DNA of 64,000 nt from Dysgonomonas sp. Marseille-P4361 (GTDB taxonomy: Bacteria > Bacteroidota > Bacteroidia > Bacteroidales > Dysgonomonadaceae): assembly GCF_900343125.1 (NCBI RefSeq), contig NZ_OPYL01000006.1, positions 62,001 through 126,000 of the forward strand. The letters run 5' to 3'. This document shows, piece by piece, positions 56,169-64,000 of this stretch. Both the position numbers and the translations under genes were made by a program. Under the pieces are notes generated by a model. The model had not been told where the DNA came from. It was given only the letters and a program-made list of their open reading frames with translations, and made no database searches. Every line of letters begins with the position of its first letter. The first letter of the stretch is position 1.

Positions 56169-56975
56169 TTAAAGATTCTCGTAAAAATTATTGATAGCAT
56201 CCACAGATTCTTCTACATTTCCTTGATAAGGAAGGAAGTTTTTGCCTGATTTTTTAGCAAAGTCCAAAATATTGCTATTTGTATTTTGTTCACTCTGTAT
56301 AACTCCATCTGCGTACTTGATTGCAAAGTTGGAGAGAGTTTCGTAGTTGATAGCTCCTTTTAAGTCTGCAACATCTTTACTTTGAATACCATTCGATATG
56401 AGCTTTTCGGCAAAATTATCATTGAATGGCTGTTTGAAGTCGTCATTGTATAAGGAATACACCACTTTCGAGTTCTTAAAACAAGGGTCATCAGCATATG
56501 CCTTCTTGATGTACAGTCCGGTTAAGGCTGTCATCCATCCGTGGCAATCAATGATATCTGGGATCCAACGAAGTTTCTTTATTGTTTCAAGTACTCCTCT
56601 TACATAGAAAACACTACGTTCATCATTGTCTTCAAATTCAATGCCTTCATCGTTCGTTATAGTGTTTTTTCGTTTGAAATAATCATCGTTGTCTATGAAG
56701 TATATCTGCATGCGAGCAGCTTGTATCGAAGCTACTTTTATGATTAGGGGGTGGTCAGTATCGTTGATAATCAAATTCATTCCTGATAGACGTATTACTT
56801 CATGTAGTTGGTTACGTCTTTCGTTTATGCTGCCAAATTTAGGCATGAACGTTCTAATCTCTTGACCCTTTTCTTGGATTGCTTGTGGTAAATATCTGCA
56901 ATTTGTAGCGATTGGTGACTCTGGTAAATAAGGAGTGATCTCCTGCGTGATGTATAAAATCTTCTTAGTGTCCAT
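56169..56975 (-). CDS. Short glycogen/starch-synthase-like (GT5) protein
   Basis: This 268-residue protein matches only the N-terminal half of glycogen synthases (ILYITQEITPYLPESPIA; IPDIIDCHGWMTALTGLYI). The N-terminal ADP-glucose motif, normally KxGGL, is replaced (PESPIATNCRYLPQ), and the C-terminal GT-B domain with its catalytic E is absent. A normal synthase is about 470 residues. It is therefore probably not a working synthase by itself, but could bind glucan or partner another protein. No stop or frameshift is visible, and the position next to panC is conserved in Bacteroidales. Confidence 0.85.
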   Translation of the reverse strand: MDTKKILYITQEITPYLPESPIATNCRYLPQAIQEKGQEIRTFMPKFGSINERRNQLHEVIRLSGMNLIINDTDHPLIIKVASIQAARMQIYFIDNDDYFKRKNTITNDEGIEFEDNDERSVFYVRGVLETIKKLRWIPDIIDCHGWMTALTGLYIKKAYADDPCFKNSKVVYSLYNDDFKQPFNDNFAEKLISNGIQSKDVADLKGAINYETLSNFAIKYADGVIQSEQNTNSNILDFAKKSGKNFLPYQGNVEESVDAINNFYENL

Positions 56976-57013
56976 TTAATCTTTTCTTTTCCTCCAGCTT
57001 TTGATTTGAAATA

Positions 57014-57047
57014 CAAAGATAATAAAAAAAAAACTTCTTTTTTGCAA
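57014..57047 (-). promoter_or_regulatory. Promoter of the GT5-like gene
   Basis: On the minus strand TTG (57047-57045) precedes TATCTTTG (57021-57014) by 23 nt. The -7 is about 39 nt before the ATG. Confidence 0.55.
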
Positions 57048-57081
57048 CATTTGCCTTACAAATCCACATAGAGAAAATGTG

Positions 57082-57147
57082 AAGCCCCTTTTCGCTTAGA
57101 TATTTAACTTAATTTTCGCTGAATTGTTTAAATATAAATGGGGGTTT
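57082..57147 (+). repeat. Inverted repeats in the divergent GT5/panC intergenic region
   Basis: AAGCCCC (57082-57088) is complementary to GGGGTTT (57141-57147) with one G-U. Inside, ATATTTAAC pairs with GTTTAAATAT with one bulge, and TTTTCGCT occurs twice. The 228-nt divergent region otherwise holds the two promoters. Whether it acts as DNA operator or RNA is not decidable here. Confidence 0.4.
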
Positions 57148-57203
57148 CTTTCGCCATTCCATAATTATTTATTTGCTTTGTATCCTCTTTCTTAATAGAT
57201 ATA

Positions 57204-58052
57204 ATGAACTTAATAAAGACAGTCAAGGAATTACAAGAGATTTTGATCTCCTTGAAACAACAAGGGAAAACTATTGGTTTTGTGCCAACAATGGGCGCTT
57301 TGCATCAGGGACATTTCTCTTTGGTTAAGCAGTGCGTCAAAGATAACGACGTTTGTGTAGTTAGCATCTTTGTTAACCCAACGCAGTTTAATAATAAAGA
57401 AGACTTGGAAAAATACCCAAGGACTTTAGATAGAGATAGTAATAGTCTTGAAAAAGTAGGAGCGAATATTGTTTTTGCTCCGTCAGTAGAAGAAATCTAC
57501 CCTGAACCAGATCAACGACAGTTCGATTTCGGGCAACTAGATAAAGTAATGGAAGGGGTACGTCGCCCAGGTCATTTCAATGGTGTTGCTCAGGTTGTTA
57601 GCCGTTTGTTCGATATTGTGAAGCCCGATAAGGCCTATTTTGGAGAAAAAGATTTTCAACAGTTGGCAATTATAAGAGAGATGGTGAAGCAGTTGGGTCT
57701 TCCTGTCCAAATCGTACCCATGCCTATTGTTCGAGAATCATCCGGACTGGCCATGAGTAGCCGTAACGAGCGATTAACTTCAGAACAAAAAGAAGCTGCT
57801 GTAAATATATCGAGAGTATTATTCGAAAGTCGCAATTGGATCGAAAAATTATCAGTGTCAGAGGTGATCGAGAAAGTTGGTAAGCTGATTAATGCCGTGC
57901 CAGAGTTAGAGATCGAGTATTGTGAAATAGTGGATGGTTATACTTTGCAGCCTATCAGCAATTGGACGGAGTCAAAGTATATTGTAGGATGCATCGCTGT
58001 ATATTGTGGAGAGGTGCGATTAATTGATAATATAATTTATATAGCGAAATAG
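57204..58052 (+). CDS. panC: Pantothenate synthetase
   Basis: PanC (282 residues) joins pantoate and beta-alanine using ATP. The HIGH-type region reads [16 protein letters not shown] (residues 27-42). FGEKDFQQL and the KMSKS-like block MSSRNERL are present. It forms an operon with panD (24-nt gap), so both the beta-alanine supply and its use are encoded together. Confidence 0.97.
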   Translation: MNLIKTVKELQEILISLKQQGKTIGFVPTMGALHQGHFSLVKQCVKDNDVCVVSIFVNPTQFNNKEDLEKYPRTLDRDSNSLEKVGANIVFAPSVEEIYPEPDQRQFDFGQLDKVMEGVRRPGHFNGVAQVVSRLFDIVKPDKAYFGEKDFQQLAIIREMVKQLGLPVQIVPMPIVRESSGLAMSSRNERLTSEQKEAAVNISRVLFESRNWIEKLSVSEVIEKVGKLINAVPELEIEYCEIVDGYTLQPISNWTESKYIVGCIAVYCGEVRLIDNIIYIAK

Positions 58053-58076
58053 CTAAATTATTTAGATAAAGAAAAT

Positions 58077-58427
58077 ATGATAATAGAAGTTGTAAAATCA
58101 AAGTTGCATCGTGTAACGGTAACTGAAGCCAACTTAAATTATATAGGGAGTATTACTATTGACGAAGATTTGATGGATGCTGTAAACCTGATTGAAGGTG
58201 AAAAAGTACAAATCGTTAATAATAACAATGGAGAGCGTATCGAGACATATGTGATTAAAGGTGAGCGTGGTTCAGGTGCAATATGCCTGAATGGAGCAGC
58301 TGCCCGTAAAGTTCAACCCGGAGATATTGTTATTATTATGTCATATGCACAAATGGATTTTGAGGAGGCTAAAGTTTTCAAGCCATGGGTTGCTTTCCCT
58401 GATACTAAAACAAATAAACTAATTTAA
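58077..58427 (+). CDS. panD: Aspartate 1-decarboxylase
   Basis: PanD (116 residues) makes beta-alanine from aspartate. The self-cleavage site is G24-S25 in YIGSITID, which forms the pyruvoyl cofactor. The ADC core ([21 protein letters not shown]) is complete. It is the second gene of panCD. Confidence 0.97.
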   Translation: MIIEVVKSKLHRVTVTEANLNYIGSITIDEDLMDAVNLIEGEKVQIVNNNNGERIETYVIKGERGSGAICLNGAAARKVQPGDIVIIMSYAQMDFEEAKVFKPWVAFPDTKTNKLI

Positions 58428-58488
58428 TAAGTTGGTTTTATCTTTTCTTGGATTTAATTGCTGCTCAGCTAAAAGCAAAATCTAATTT

Positions 58489-59814
58489 ATGTATTCATAT
58501 AAAGATATATGGAAAGTAAGTTTTCCTATTATGTTGGGATTGCTTGCTCAAAATGTAGTGCAGTTGACGGGTACTTTCTTTCTCAAATTTGTAGGAGGAG
58601 TTGAGCAAAGTGCTTCTGGGTTAGCAGGGATTTATTACATAGCCATTTTTACTATCTGCTTTGGCTTTAGTATCGGAGGACAGATAATTATTAGCCGCCG
58701 AAACGGAGAGAAGAAGTATGGCGAAATAGGAAGTATAGTAATCCAAGGGGCTCTGTTTCTTCAGTTATTTGCATTGGTGCTGTTTTTCCTTTCGTCTTTT
58801 TTGATGGAAAATGTTTTGTCGGGATTTATGAAATCCCCTGAAATATTTGCAGCTACAGAGAAATACCTTTCCTGGCGTATCTATGGATTCTTTTTTGCTG
58901 TTATAAATGTGATGTTTCGAGCATTCTATGTAGGTATTGCTAAGACAAAGGTGCTTACGTTTAATGCTGTGACCATGGCTTTGGTAAATATAATAGGAGA
59001 TTATGTGCTGATTTTTGGGAACTTTGGATTTCCTAAAATGGGGATAGAAGGTGCTGCTATTGCCGCTGTGCTTTCAGAAGTGGCTTCAGTGTTGTTTTTC
59101 CTTATATACACCTTTATTACAGTAGATTTGAAGAAGTATGGTTTTGCTAAAATTAATTTTAGCCCTAAACTCATTAGCAGAATATTGAATATATCATCTT
59201 TTACGATGGTACAATATTTAATATCCATGTCTACATGGTTTATATTTTTTATGGCTATCGAACAGCATTCCGAAGATGCTTTGAAAATAACGAACTTGGT
59301 GAGAAGTTTTTATATGGTGTATTTTATACCGATGAATGCTTTAGCTACAACGGCGAATACATTAGTGGGTAATGCTATCGGAGCAGGTAATGCTAAAATG
59401 GTTTTGAAGTTGGTGCGGAAGATAGCTTTGTTGAACTTGGGGATTGTTGTTTTTATGGTGATAGCAACATTGATTTCACCTGAGTTTTGGATCTCATTTA
59501 TTGCGCCACAAGATCAATTGTCTCTAGTAGCTGATACTGTAAGTCCGTTGATTGTGTTGCTCTTTTCTTTACCAATAACGTCTTTAAGTATAGTTGTTTT
59601 TAATGCTATCTCTGGGACGGGCAACACTAAAGTCGCTTTGATATTGGAAGTTATTACTCTTATCTTTTATGTCGGGGCAATGGTCTGGATTGTAATGTAT
59701 AAACAGTTGTCCTTGTCTTGGTGTTGGACAGTAGAGTATTTCTATTGGGGACCATTGTTAATTATGTCTGTCGTTTATTTAACTAGGGCTAAGTGGCAGA
59801 ATAAGATAATCTGA
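58489..59814 (+). CDS. MATE family efflux transporter
   Basis: This 441-residue transporter has about 12 hydrophobic helices in two halves. The first half opens KVSFPIMLGLLAQNVVQLTGTFFL, and the second-half repeat begins near residue 235. MATE proteins use H+ or Na+ gradients to export drugs or metabolites. It follows panD by 62 nt without a clear terminator between. A terminator follows at 59838. Confidence 0.9.
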   Translation: MYSYKDIWKVSFPIMLGLLAQNVVQLTGTFFLKFVGGVEQSASGLAGIYYIAIFTICFGFSIGGQIIISRRNGEKKYGEIGSIVIQGALFLQLFALVLFFLSSFLMENVLSGFMKSPEIFAATEKYLSWRIYGFFFAVINVMFRAFYVGIAKTKVLTFNAVTMALVNIIGDYVLIFGNFGFPKMGIEGAAIAAVLSEVASVLFFLIYTFITVDLKKYGFAKINFSPKLISRILNISSFTMVQYLISMSTWFIFFMAIEQHSEDALKITNLVRSFYMVYFIPMNALATTANTLVGNAIGAGNAKMVLKLVRKIALLNLGIVVFMVIATLISPEFWISFIAPQDQLSLVADTVSPLIVLLFSLPITSLSIVVFNAISGTGNTKVALILEVITLIFYVGAMVWIVMYKQLSLSWCWTVEYFYWGPLLIMSVVYLTRAKWQNKII

Positions 59815-59837
59815 TTTATAGGAAAATATAATATGCA

Positions 59838-59874
59838 AAGAGGGAGGGTGTAAATTCTTCCTCTTCTTTTTTTT
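59838..59874 (+). terminator. Terminator after the MATE gene
   Basis: An 11-bp stem with G-U pairs (59838-59848 with 59855-59865) and a T-rich tail. Confidence 0.75.
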
Positions 59875-59912
59875 GATTACTGAAATTTTAGAAGGCTGGG
59901 TATTATAACGAA

Positions 59913-60626
59913 TTATAGCTTTAGATAATAATCTTTTACTAATTCTATAAAATCAGGAGAATATTTATGCCTTTCCAGTTCTACAACCAACTGTTTTGTT
60001 TCGATAGGGAATTCTTCTCTCGATAGTTCGATTAGGATGCGCTTTGGGCTGGAGGTAGGGGTGGGTAGAACTTCTGTAATTCTAGAGGGGAACAGATTAT
60101 TTGTTCTGGTAATACTTAAAATAAGATCTTTGCTCTCGTGTGGGTAGATTAATGAAAGTCGTCCTTTATCCTTGAGTAAAGAAGATGATAGCTCTATTAA
60201 CTCTTCAATAAACAAACTATCTGTGTGACGAGCTAGTGTTCTATTTTGTTTAGGAGACTTTAGTGATTGATTAAAAAAAGGAGGGTTTGAAACGATGAGA
60301 TCATACTCTCTGCTTTTTAGCTTGGCGAAGTCTTGCAGAGATAGATTGTAGCAGTGAATTTGTGAATTAAAGGGGGAGCTATTCATATTCTCTGTCGCTT
60401 GTTTGATTGCATCATGATCTATGTCAATCGCATCTATATTGATGTCCCCATTTCGTTGCGCTAGCATTAATGAGATAAGACCTGTTCCTGTCCCAATGTC
60501 CAAGGCTGTTGATGCGGAATCAACTTTAGTCCAGGCTCCAAGTAGAACCCCATCGGTTCCCACTTTCATCGCACACTGATCATGATAAACCGTAAATTGC
60601 TTGAATTCGAAGTATGGATTCGGCAT
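59913..60626 (-). CDS. trmN6: tRNA1(Val) (adenine37-N6)-methyltransferase
   Basis: This 237-residue Rossmann SAM methyltransferase is of the YfiC type. The N-terminus FKQFTVYHDQCAMKVGTDGVLLGAW and motif I ALDIGTGTGLISLMLAQR are followed by the catalytic NPPF (IVSNPPFFNQ). It should methylate A37 of tRNA-Val. It is convergent with the MATE gene and divergent from lon. Confidence 0.93.
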   Translation of the reverse strand: MPNPYFEFKQFTVYHDQCAMKVGTDGVLLGAWTKVDSASTALDIGTGTGLISLMLAQRNGDINIDAIDIDHDAIKQATENMNSSPFNSQIHCYNLSLQDFAKLKSREYDLIVSNPPFFNQSLKSPKQNRTLARHTDSLFIEELIELSSSLLKDKGRLSLIYPHESKDLILSITRTNNLFPSRITEVLPTPTSSPKRILIELSREEFPIETKQLVVELERHKYSPDFIELVKDYYLKL

Positions 60627-60781
60627 AGGATATATTGAGGGGATAAAAGTTTAGAGTTTGACTTGCTATTAAACTGGCACAAAATTTGTTATACATTTAG
60701 GCAAAGTTAGTTATTAATTCTGTATTTTTACAGCCCTTTTGGCTTAGGATATAGATTCAATAAGGAGAAAATATAAAAGAT

Positions 60782-63262
60782 ATGTTCAATAAGAAAAGAG
60801 ATTTACTCGACATAGAAGAAGGCAATGAGCCTGTTATATCAATAATATCGAATGATTTCGATGATGGAGATTGCTATATTGATGAAAAGAACCTGAAAGA
60901 AGAATTAGCTATTCTTCCTTTACGCAATACAGTTATATTTCCAGGGACAAGTATGCCCATTTCTGTAGCAAGGGAGAAATCTATGAAGCTGATAAAGGCC
61001 GTAAACCGTCAAAAAGGAAAATATGTCGGGCTTGTCTGCCAAAAGGACGCAGCAAATGAAGATCCGGAATTGAAAGATTTATATCCAATGGGGGTTATTG
61101 CACAAATAATACGTGTTATAGAATTACCGGACGATCAAAATGTGACCGTTATCTTTCAAGGGAAACAACGGTTTGAACTGACAGAATTGACCCAAGAGGA
61201 GCCTTTCTTGAAAGGACGTTATAATATAAGGGAATCGGTGCCTATCCTAAAAACAGATACTGAATATAAAGCATTACTTGACTCTATCAGAGATCTGATG
61301 ATTCAGATGTTGAGAATGTATGGCGAACCGCCTAAGGAATTTATTCAGCGTCTAAGGTCAGATGTAGTTTCATCTTTGCTGGTGAACTATTGTTGTGCCA
61401 ACCTTCCTGTTCCAGGGGCAGATAAGCAAGCTCTGCTTGAGATTGATGATGAGAAAGAAAGAGCTTACCGCCTGTTGGTAATTCTTAATCGCGAGACACA
61501 AATGATGGAGATGAAATTAAATATCCAGATGAAAACTCGCGAGGAATTAAATCAACAGCAAAAAGAATATTTCTTGCAGCAGCAGTTGAAAACAATTCAG
61601 GAAGAGTTGGGAGGAAATCCTCAACAAGCCGATATTGATGAGTTTAAGCAGCGGGCAGCTAAAAAGAAATGGGGTAAGGATGTTGCTAAAGCTTTCGAAA
61701 AAGAGATTGCAAAATTGGAACGCTTACACCCACAATCTCCCGATTATTCGACTCAATATACATATATAGAAACATTGCTTGACTTACCATGGGGTGAATA
61801 TACTAAGGATAATTTCAACCTGAAGAATGCTCAGCGTGTGCTTGATCAAGATCACTTCGGACTTGAAAAGGTAAAAGAACGTATTATCGAGCATTTGGCA
61901 GTTCTGAAGTTAAAAGGTGATTTAAAATCTCCAATTATCTGTTTGTATGGTCCTCCGGGAGTAGGTAAAACATCGTTAGGTAAATCCATAGCAAAGGCTC
62001 TGAACCGTAACTATGTAAGGGTATCCTTCGGAGGATTGCATGATGAGTCGGAAATACGAGGACACCGTCGTACGTATATAGGAGCAATGCCGGGACGTAT
62101 TATTCAAAATATATTGAAGGCAGGTTCTTCAAATCCGGTGTTTGTCTTGGATGAGATTGATAAAATAGGAAATGATTTTAAAGGAGATCCGGCTTCCGCA
62201 TTGTTAGAGGTTTTAGATCCTGAACAAAATTTTGCTTTCCACGATAATTACCTGAATGTTGACTACGACCTATCTAAAGTGATGTTTATTGCGACAGCAA
62301 ACAATCAGTCTACAATATCTCAACCGTTGCTTGATCGTATGGAGCTGATCGATGTTAGTGGATATATTATTGAAGAAAAAGTTGAGATTGCTAAGCGTCA
62401 CTTGATTCCGAAACAATTAGAAAATCATGGCTTGGCTAAGGATGTGATCAATATTCCAAAGAAGACAATAGAGAAAATAGTAGAAAACTATACGCGTGAA
62501 TCTGGAGTTCGTGAACTGGATAAAAAGATTGCAAAATTGATGCGTAAGGTCGCTCGTAAAGTAGCTTCAGAAGAGGAGTATAAGAATACGATTGATCCAT
62601 CAGACCTGCATGAATATCTTGGAGCAATAGAATATAATCGCGATCAGTATCAAGGTAACGATTATGCCGGGGTTGTTACTGGTTTAGCGTGGACTTCGGT
62701 TGGAGGAGAAATTCTTTTCATCGAAACATCTCTAAGCAAAGGTAAGGGAGGAAAACTTACTCTGACCGGAAATTTGGGTGATGTGATGAAGGAGTCTGCA
62801 ATGCTGGCTCTGGAATATTTACATTCTCATTACGATACTTTAGGTATAGACGAGAAGGTTTTTGATAATTGGAATATCCATGTGCATGTGCCCGAAGGTG
62901 CTATCCCTAAGGATGGCCCATCTGCGGGAATTACAATGGTAACAGCAATGACCTCTGCGTTTACTCAACGTAAGGTTAGAGCAAATCTTGCGATGACGGG
63001 TGAAATTACATTAAGAGGGAAAGTGTTACCTGTAGGAGGTATAAGAGAGAAAATTTTAGCAGCTAAACGGGCAGGAATAAAAGAAATTATTCTTTGCAAG
63101 GAGAATAAAAAGGATATCGACGAAATTAAATCTTTATACTTGAAAGGATTGACTTTCCACTATGTGGAGGATATAAAAGAAGTGTTAGATATCGCTTTGT
63201 TGAAAGAAAAGGTTAAGCATCCTCTGGATTTAACCGTAAAAGAAGAAGTAAAGACTAATTGA
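60782..63262 (+). CDS. lon: ATP-dependent Lon protease
   Basis: Lon (826 residues) degrades damaged and regulatory proteins. The Lon N-terminal domain (residues about 45-240, [16 protein letters not shown]), AAA+ domain (Walker A GPPGVGKT near 390; Walker [12 protein letters not shown]) and protease domain are complete. The catalytic dyad is S714 ([10 protein letters not shown]) and K757 (GGIREKIL). It has no heat-shock element that I can identify. A terminator follows. Confidence 0.97.
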   Translation: MFNKKRDLLDIEEGNEPVISIISNDFDDGDCYIDEKNLKEELAILPLRNTVIFPGTSMPISVAREKSMKLIKAVNRQKGKYVGLVCQKDAANEDPELKDLYPMGVIAQIIRVIELPDDQNVTVIFQGKQRFELTELTQEEPFLKGRYNIRESVPILKTDTEYKALLDSIRDLMIQMLRMYGEPPKEFIQRLRSDVVSSLLVNYCCANLPVPGADKQALLEIDDEKERAYRLLVILNRETQMMEMKLNIQMKTREELNQQQKEYFLQQQLKTIQEELGGNPQQADIDEFKQRAAKKKWGKDVAKAFEKEIAKLERLHPQSPDYSTQYTYIETLLDLPWGEYTKDNFNLKNAQRVLDQDHFGLEKVKERIIEHLAVLKLKGDLKSPIICLYGPPGVGKTSLGKSIAKALNRNYVRVSFGGLHDESEIRGHRRTYIGAMPGRIIQNILKAGSSNPVFVLDEIDKIGNDFKGDPASALLEVLDPEQNFAFHDNYLNVDYDLSKVMFIATANNQSTISQPLLDRMELIDVSGYIIEEKVEIAKRHLIPKQLENHGLAKDVINIPKKTIEKIVENYTRESGVRELDKKIAKLMRKVARKVASEEEYKNTIDPSDLHEYLGAIEYNRDQYQGNDYAGVVTGLAWTSVGGEILFIETSLSKGKGGKLTLTGNLGDVMKESAMLALEYLHSHYDTLGIDEKVFDNWNIHVHVPEGAIPKDGPSAGITMVTAMTSAFTQRKVRANLAMTGEITLRGKVLPVGGIREKILAAKRAGIKEIILCKENKKDIDEIKSLYLKGLTFHYVEDIKEVLDIALLKEKVKHPLDLTVKEEVKTN

Positions 63263-63272
63263 TAAAGTTGAA

Positions 63273-63309
63273 AAATAAGTGCAAGTCTGATGGCTTGCAT
63301 TTATTTGTT
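63273..63309 (+). terminator. Terminator after lon
   Basis: A 13-bp stem (63273-63285 with 63294-63306, one G-U) with a TCTGATGG loop, then T-rich sequence. Confidence 0.88.
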
Positions 63310-63331
63310 TACAACAAAATTCTTAAATTTG
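63304..63331 (+). promoter_or_regulatory. Putative promoter of the DUF4199 gene
   Basis: TTTG (63304-63307) and TAAATTTG (63324-63331) are 16 nt apart, shorter than usual. The -7 ends 7 nt before the ATG. Confidence 0.4.
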
Positions 63332-63338
63332 TATCGCA

Positions 63339-63866
63339 ATGACGAATAATATGGATTTGAATGTAAAAGACACCTCGCCGCTGAAGTATGCGATGCATTA
63401 CGGAATTTTTCTGGGGATATTTTGGGCGATAAAATATTTGGTCTATATTGTTGTTGCTTACTGGGTTCATTTTATTTATTTATACTATTTAATGAATGTA
63501 GGAACATTTTTGCTTATCTACATTTTTTACATAAAATACATAAATGAGGATGTAAGTAAAATTAATAATAAAATAAGAGGTTTCCTTTTTGTCGTATTGC
63601 TCTGTTTTTTTGCATCCATATTTGAAGGAGGAATGATTTATTTCCATTTTCAGGTTTTAGACCCCTCTTATTATGCAACTAAAATTGAGCCAAGTCTTAT
63701 AAAACTTATAGAATCATTCCCATATCCGCCAGATGTAAAAGCATCTGCTCTATCGATGGTCAGCAATAGTATTCTATATATAATTTCTACATTTTGTGGG
63801 AATATAATGTTAGGATTTATAATAGGTACACCAATGGCCTTGTTGGTGAAAAAAAATAATTCGTAG
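63339..63866 (+). CDS. DUF4199 membrane protein
   Basis: This 175-residue protein has four hydrophobic segments. It matches DUF4199, a Bacteroidota family (SPLKYAMHYGIFLGIFWAI start and a conserved G near the third helix). The function is unknown. In related genomes the next gene is a family-2 glycosyltransferase, as it is here, and a shared membrane glycan or lipid role has been suggested only by context. The gap to the glycosyltransferase is 4 nt. Confidence 0.85.
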   Translation: MTNNMDLNVKDTSPLKYAMHYGIFLGIFWAIKYLVYIVVAYWVHFIYLYYLMNVGTFLLIYIFYIKYINEDVSKINNKIRGFLFVVLLCFFASIFEGGMIYFHFQVLDPSYYATKIEPSLIKLIESFPYPPDVKASALSMVSNSILYIISTFCGNIMLGFIIGTPMALLVKKNNS

Positions 63867-63870
63867 CTCA

Positions 63871-64000
63871 TGAATATATCTGTAGTCATACCTTTATTGA
63901 ACGAGGAAGAATCTCTACCGGAACTTCATGCTTGGATCAGGCGTGTGATGGAAGAGAATAATTTCTCTTATGAAGTAATATTTGTAGACGATGGCAGTAC
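63871..64000 (+). CDS. Family 2 glycosyltransferase (3' partial)
   Basis: The ATG at 63871 opens a frame running off the window. The visible 43 residues show the GT2 N-terminus MNISVVIPLLNEEESL and the nucleotide-binding VIFVDDGS. This is the DPM1/DolP-mannosyltransferase-like pattern, in which the C-terminus often holds membrane helices; the rest is not visible. It is tightly coupled to the DUF4199 gene. Confidence 0.88.

Noticed and set aside
56169-56975. GT5-like gene as a frameshifted or truncated glycogen synthase pseudogene
   Set aside because: The frame is intact, a terminator follows right after the stop, and no leftover C-terminal half is found in the downstream 100 bases.

Overview
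The window reads as a stretch of core chromosome from a member of the Bacteroidota, probably order Bacteroidales. Dysgonomonas or a close relative is my best guess, but the genus is inference. The DNA is AT-rich. Many genes are preceded by the Bacteroidota -7 promoter element TAnnTTTG rather than an E. coli-type -10 box, and Shine-Dalgarno sequences are mostly weak. Lineage-typical families recur: a NigD-like lipoprotein, DUF4270, DUF4199, DUF5683 and DUF6056 proteins, and a TonB-dependent receptor with a carboxypeptidase-regulatory-like N-terminus. I see no tRNA, rRNA, CRISPR array, prophage, transposase or insertion sequence. No gene-free stretch exceeds 300 bases.

Layout. 1-4.8 kb: end of a TPR protein, then thrS-infC-rpmI-rplT (translation). 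4.8-9.2 kb, minus strand: MFS exporter, ABC-F ATPase, LrgB/LrgA pair. 9.3-14.7 kb: a small outer-membrane barrel, then minus-strand lpxH-like, SUF/MIP18-like, radC, efp and an M3 peptidase. 14.8-21 kb: lipoprotein, YhcH-family protein, glycogen branching enzyme, mannose-6-phosphate isomerase, ferrochelatase, glycosyltransferase. 21-28 kb: parA-parB, DUF5683, LysM lytic transglycosylase, RelA/SpoT. 28-33 kb: rimP-nusA-infB. 33-39 kb: a structured intergenic element, OmpH/Skp, murI, dinB, a small helix-rich protein, tadA, a NigD-like lipoprotein, a Fur-family regulator and purA. 39-50 kb: M48-like metallopeptidase, two tandem membrane metallophosphoesterases, recN, a DegT aminotransferase, purB, an RluB-type pseudouridine synthase with a repetitive N-terminus, asnS. 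50-57 kb: a DUF6056 membrane protein, then minus-strand LysE exporter, TonB-dependent receptor, small His-rich protein, DUF4270 lipoprotein and a short GT5-like protein. 57-64 kb: panC-panD, MATE transporter, trmN6-like methyltransferase, lon, DUF4199 protein and the start of a family-2 glycosyltransferase.

Functionally this is mainly housekeeping: translation (thrS, infC, efp, infB, asnS), transcription elongation (nusA), chromosome segregation (parAB), repair (radC, dinB, recN), envelope building (lpxH, murI, transglycosylase, OmpH), purine synthesis (purA, purB), pantothenate (panCD) and glycogen (glgB, perhaps the GT5-like protein).

No obvious defence system or biosynthetic cluster is present. 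The most novel-looking items are: (1) a nested, multi-stem inverted-repeat structure between infB and ompH (32845-32955), directly behind a promoter; (2) a small His-rich exported protein beside a TonB receptor whose plug carries a CxxC, with an operator-like palindrome between them; (3) a standalone, motif-degenerate glycogen-synthase-like protein next to panCD.
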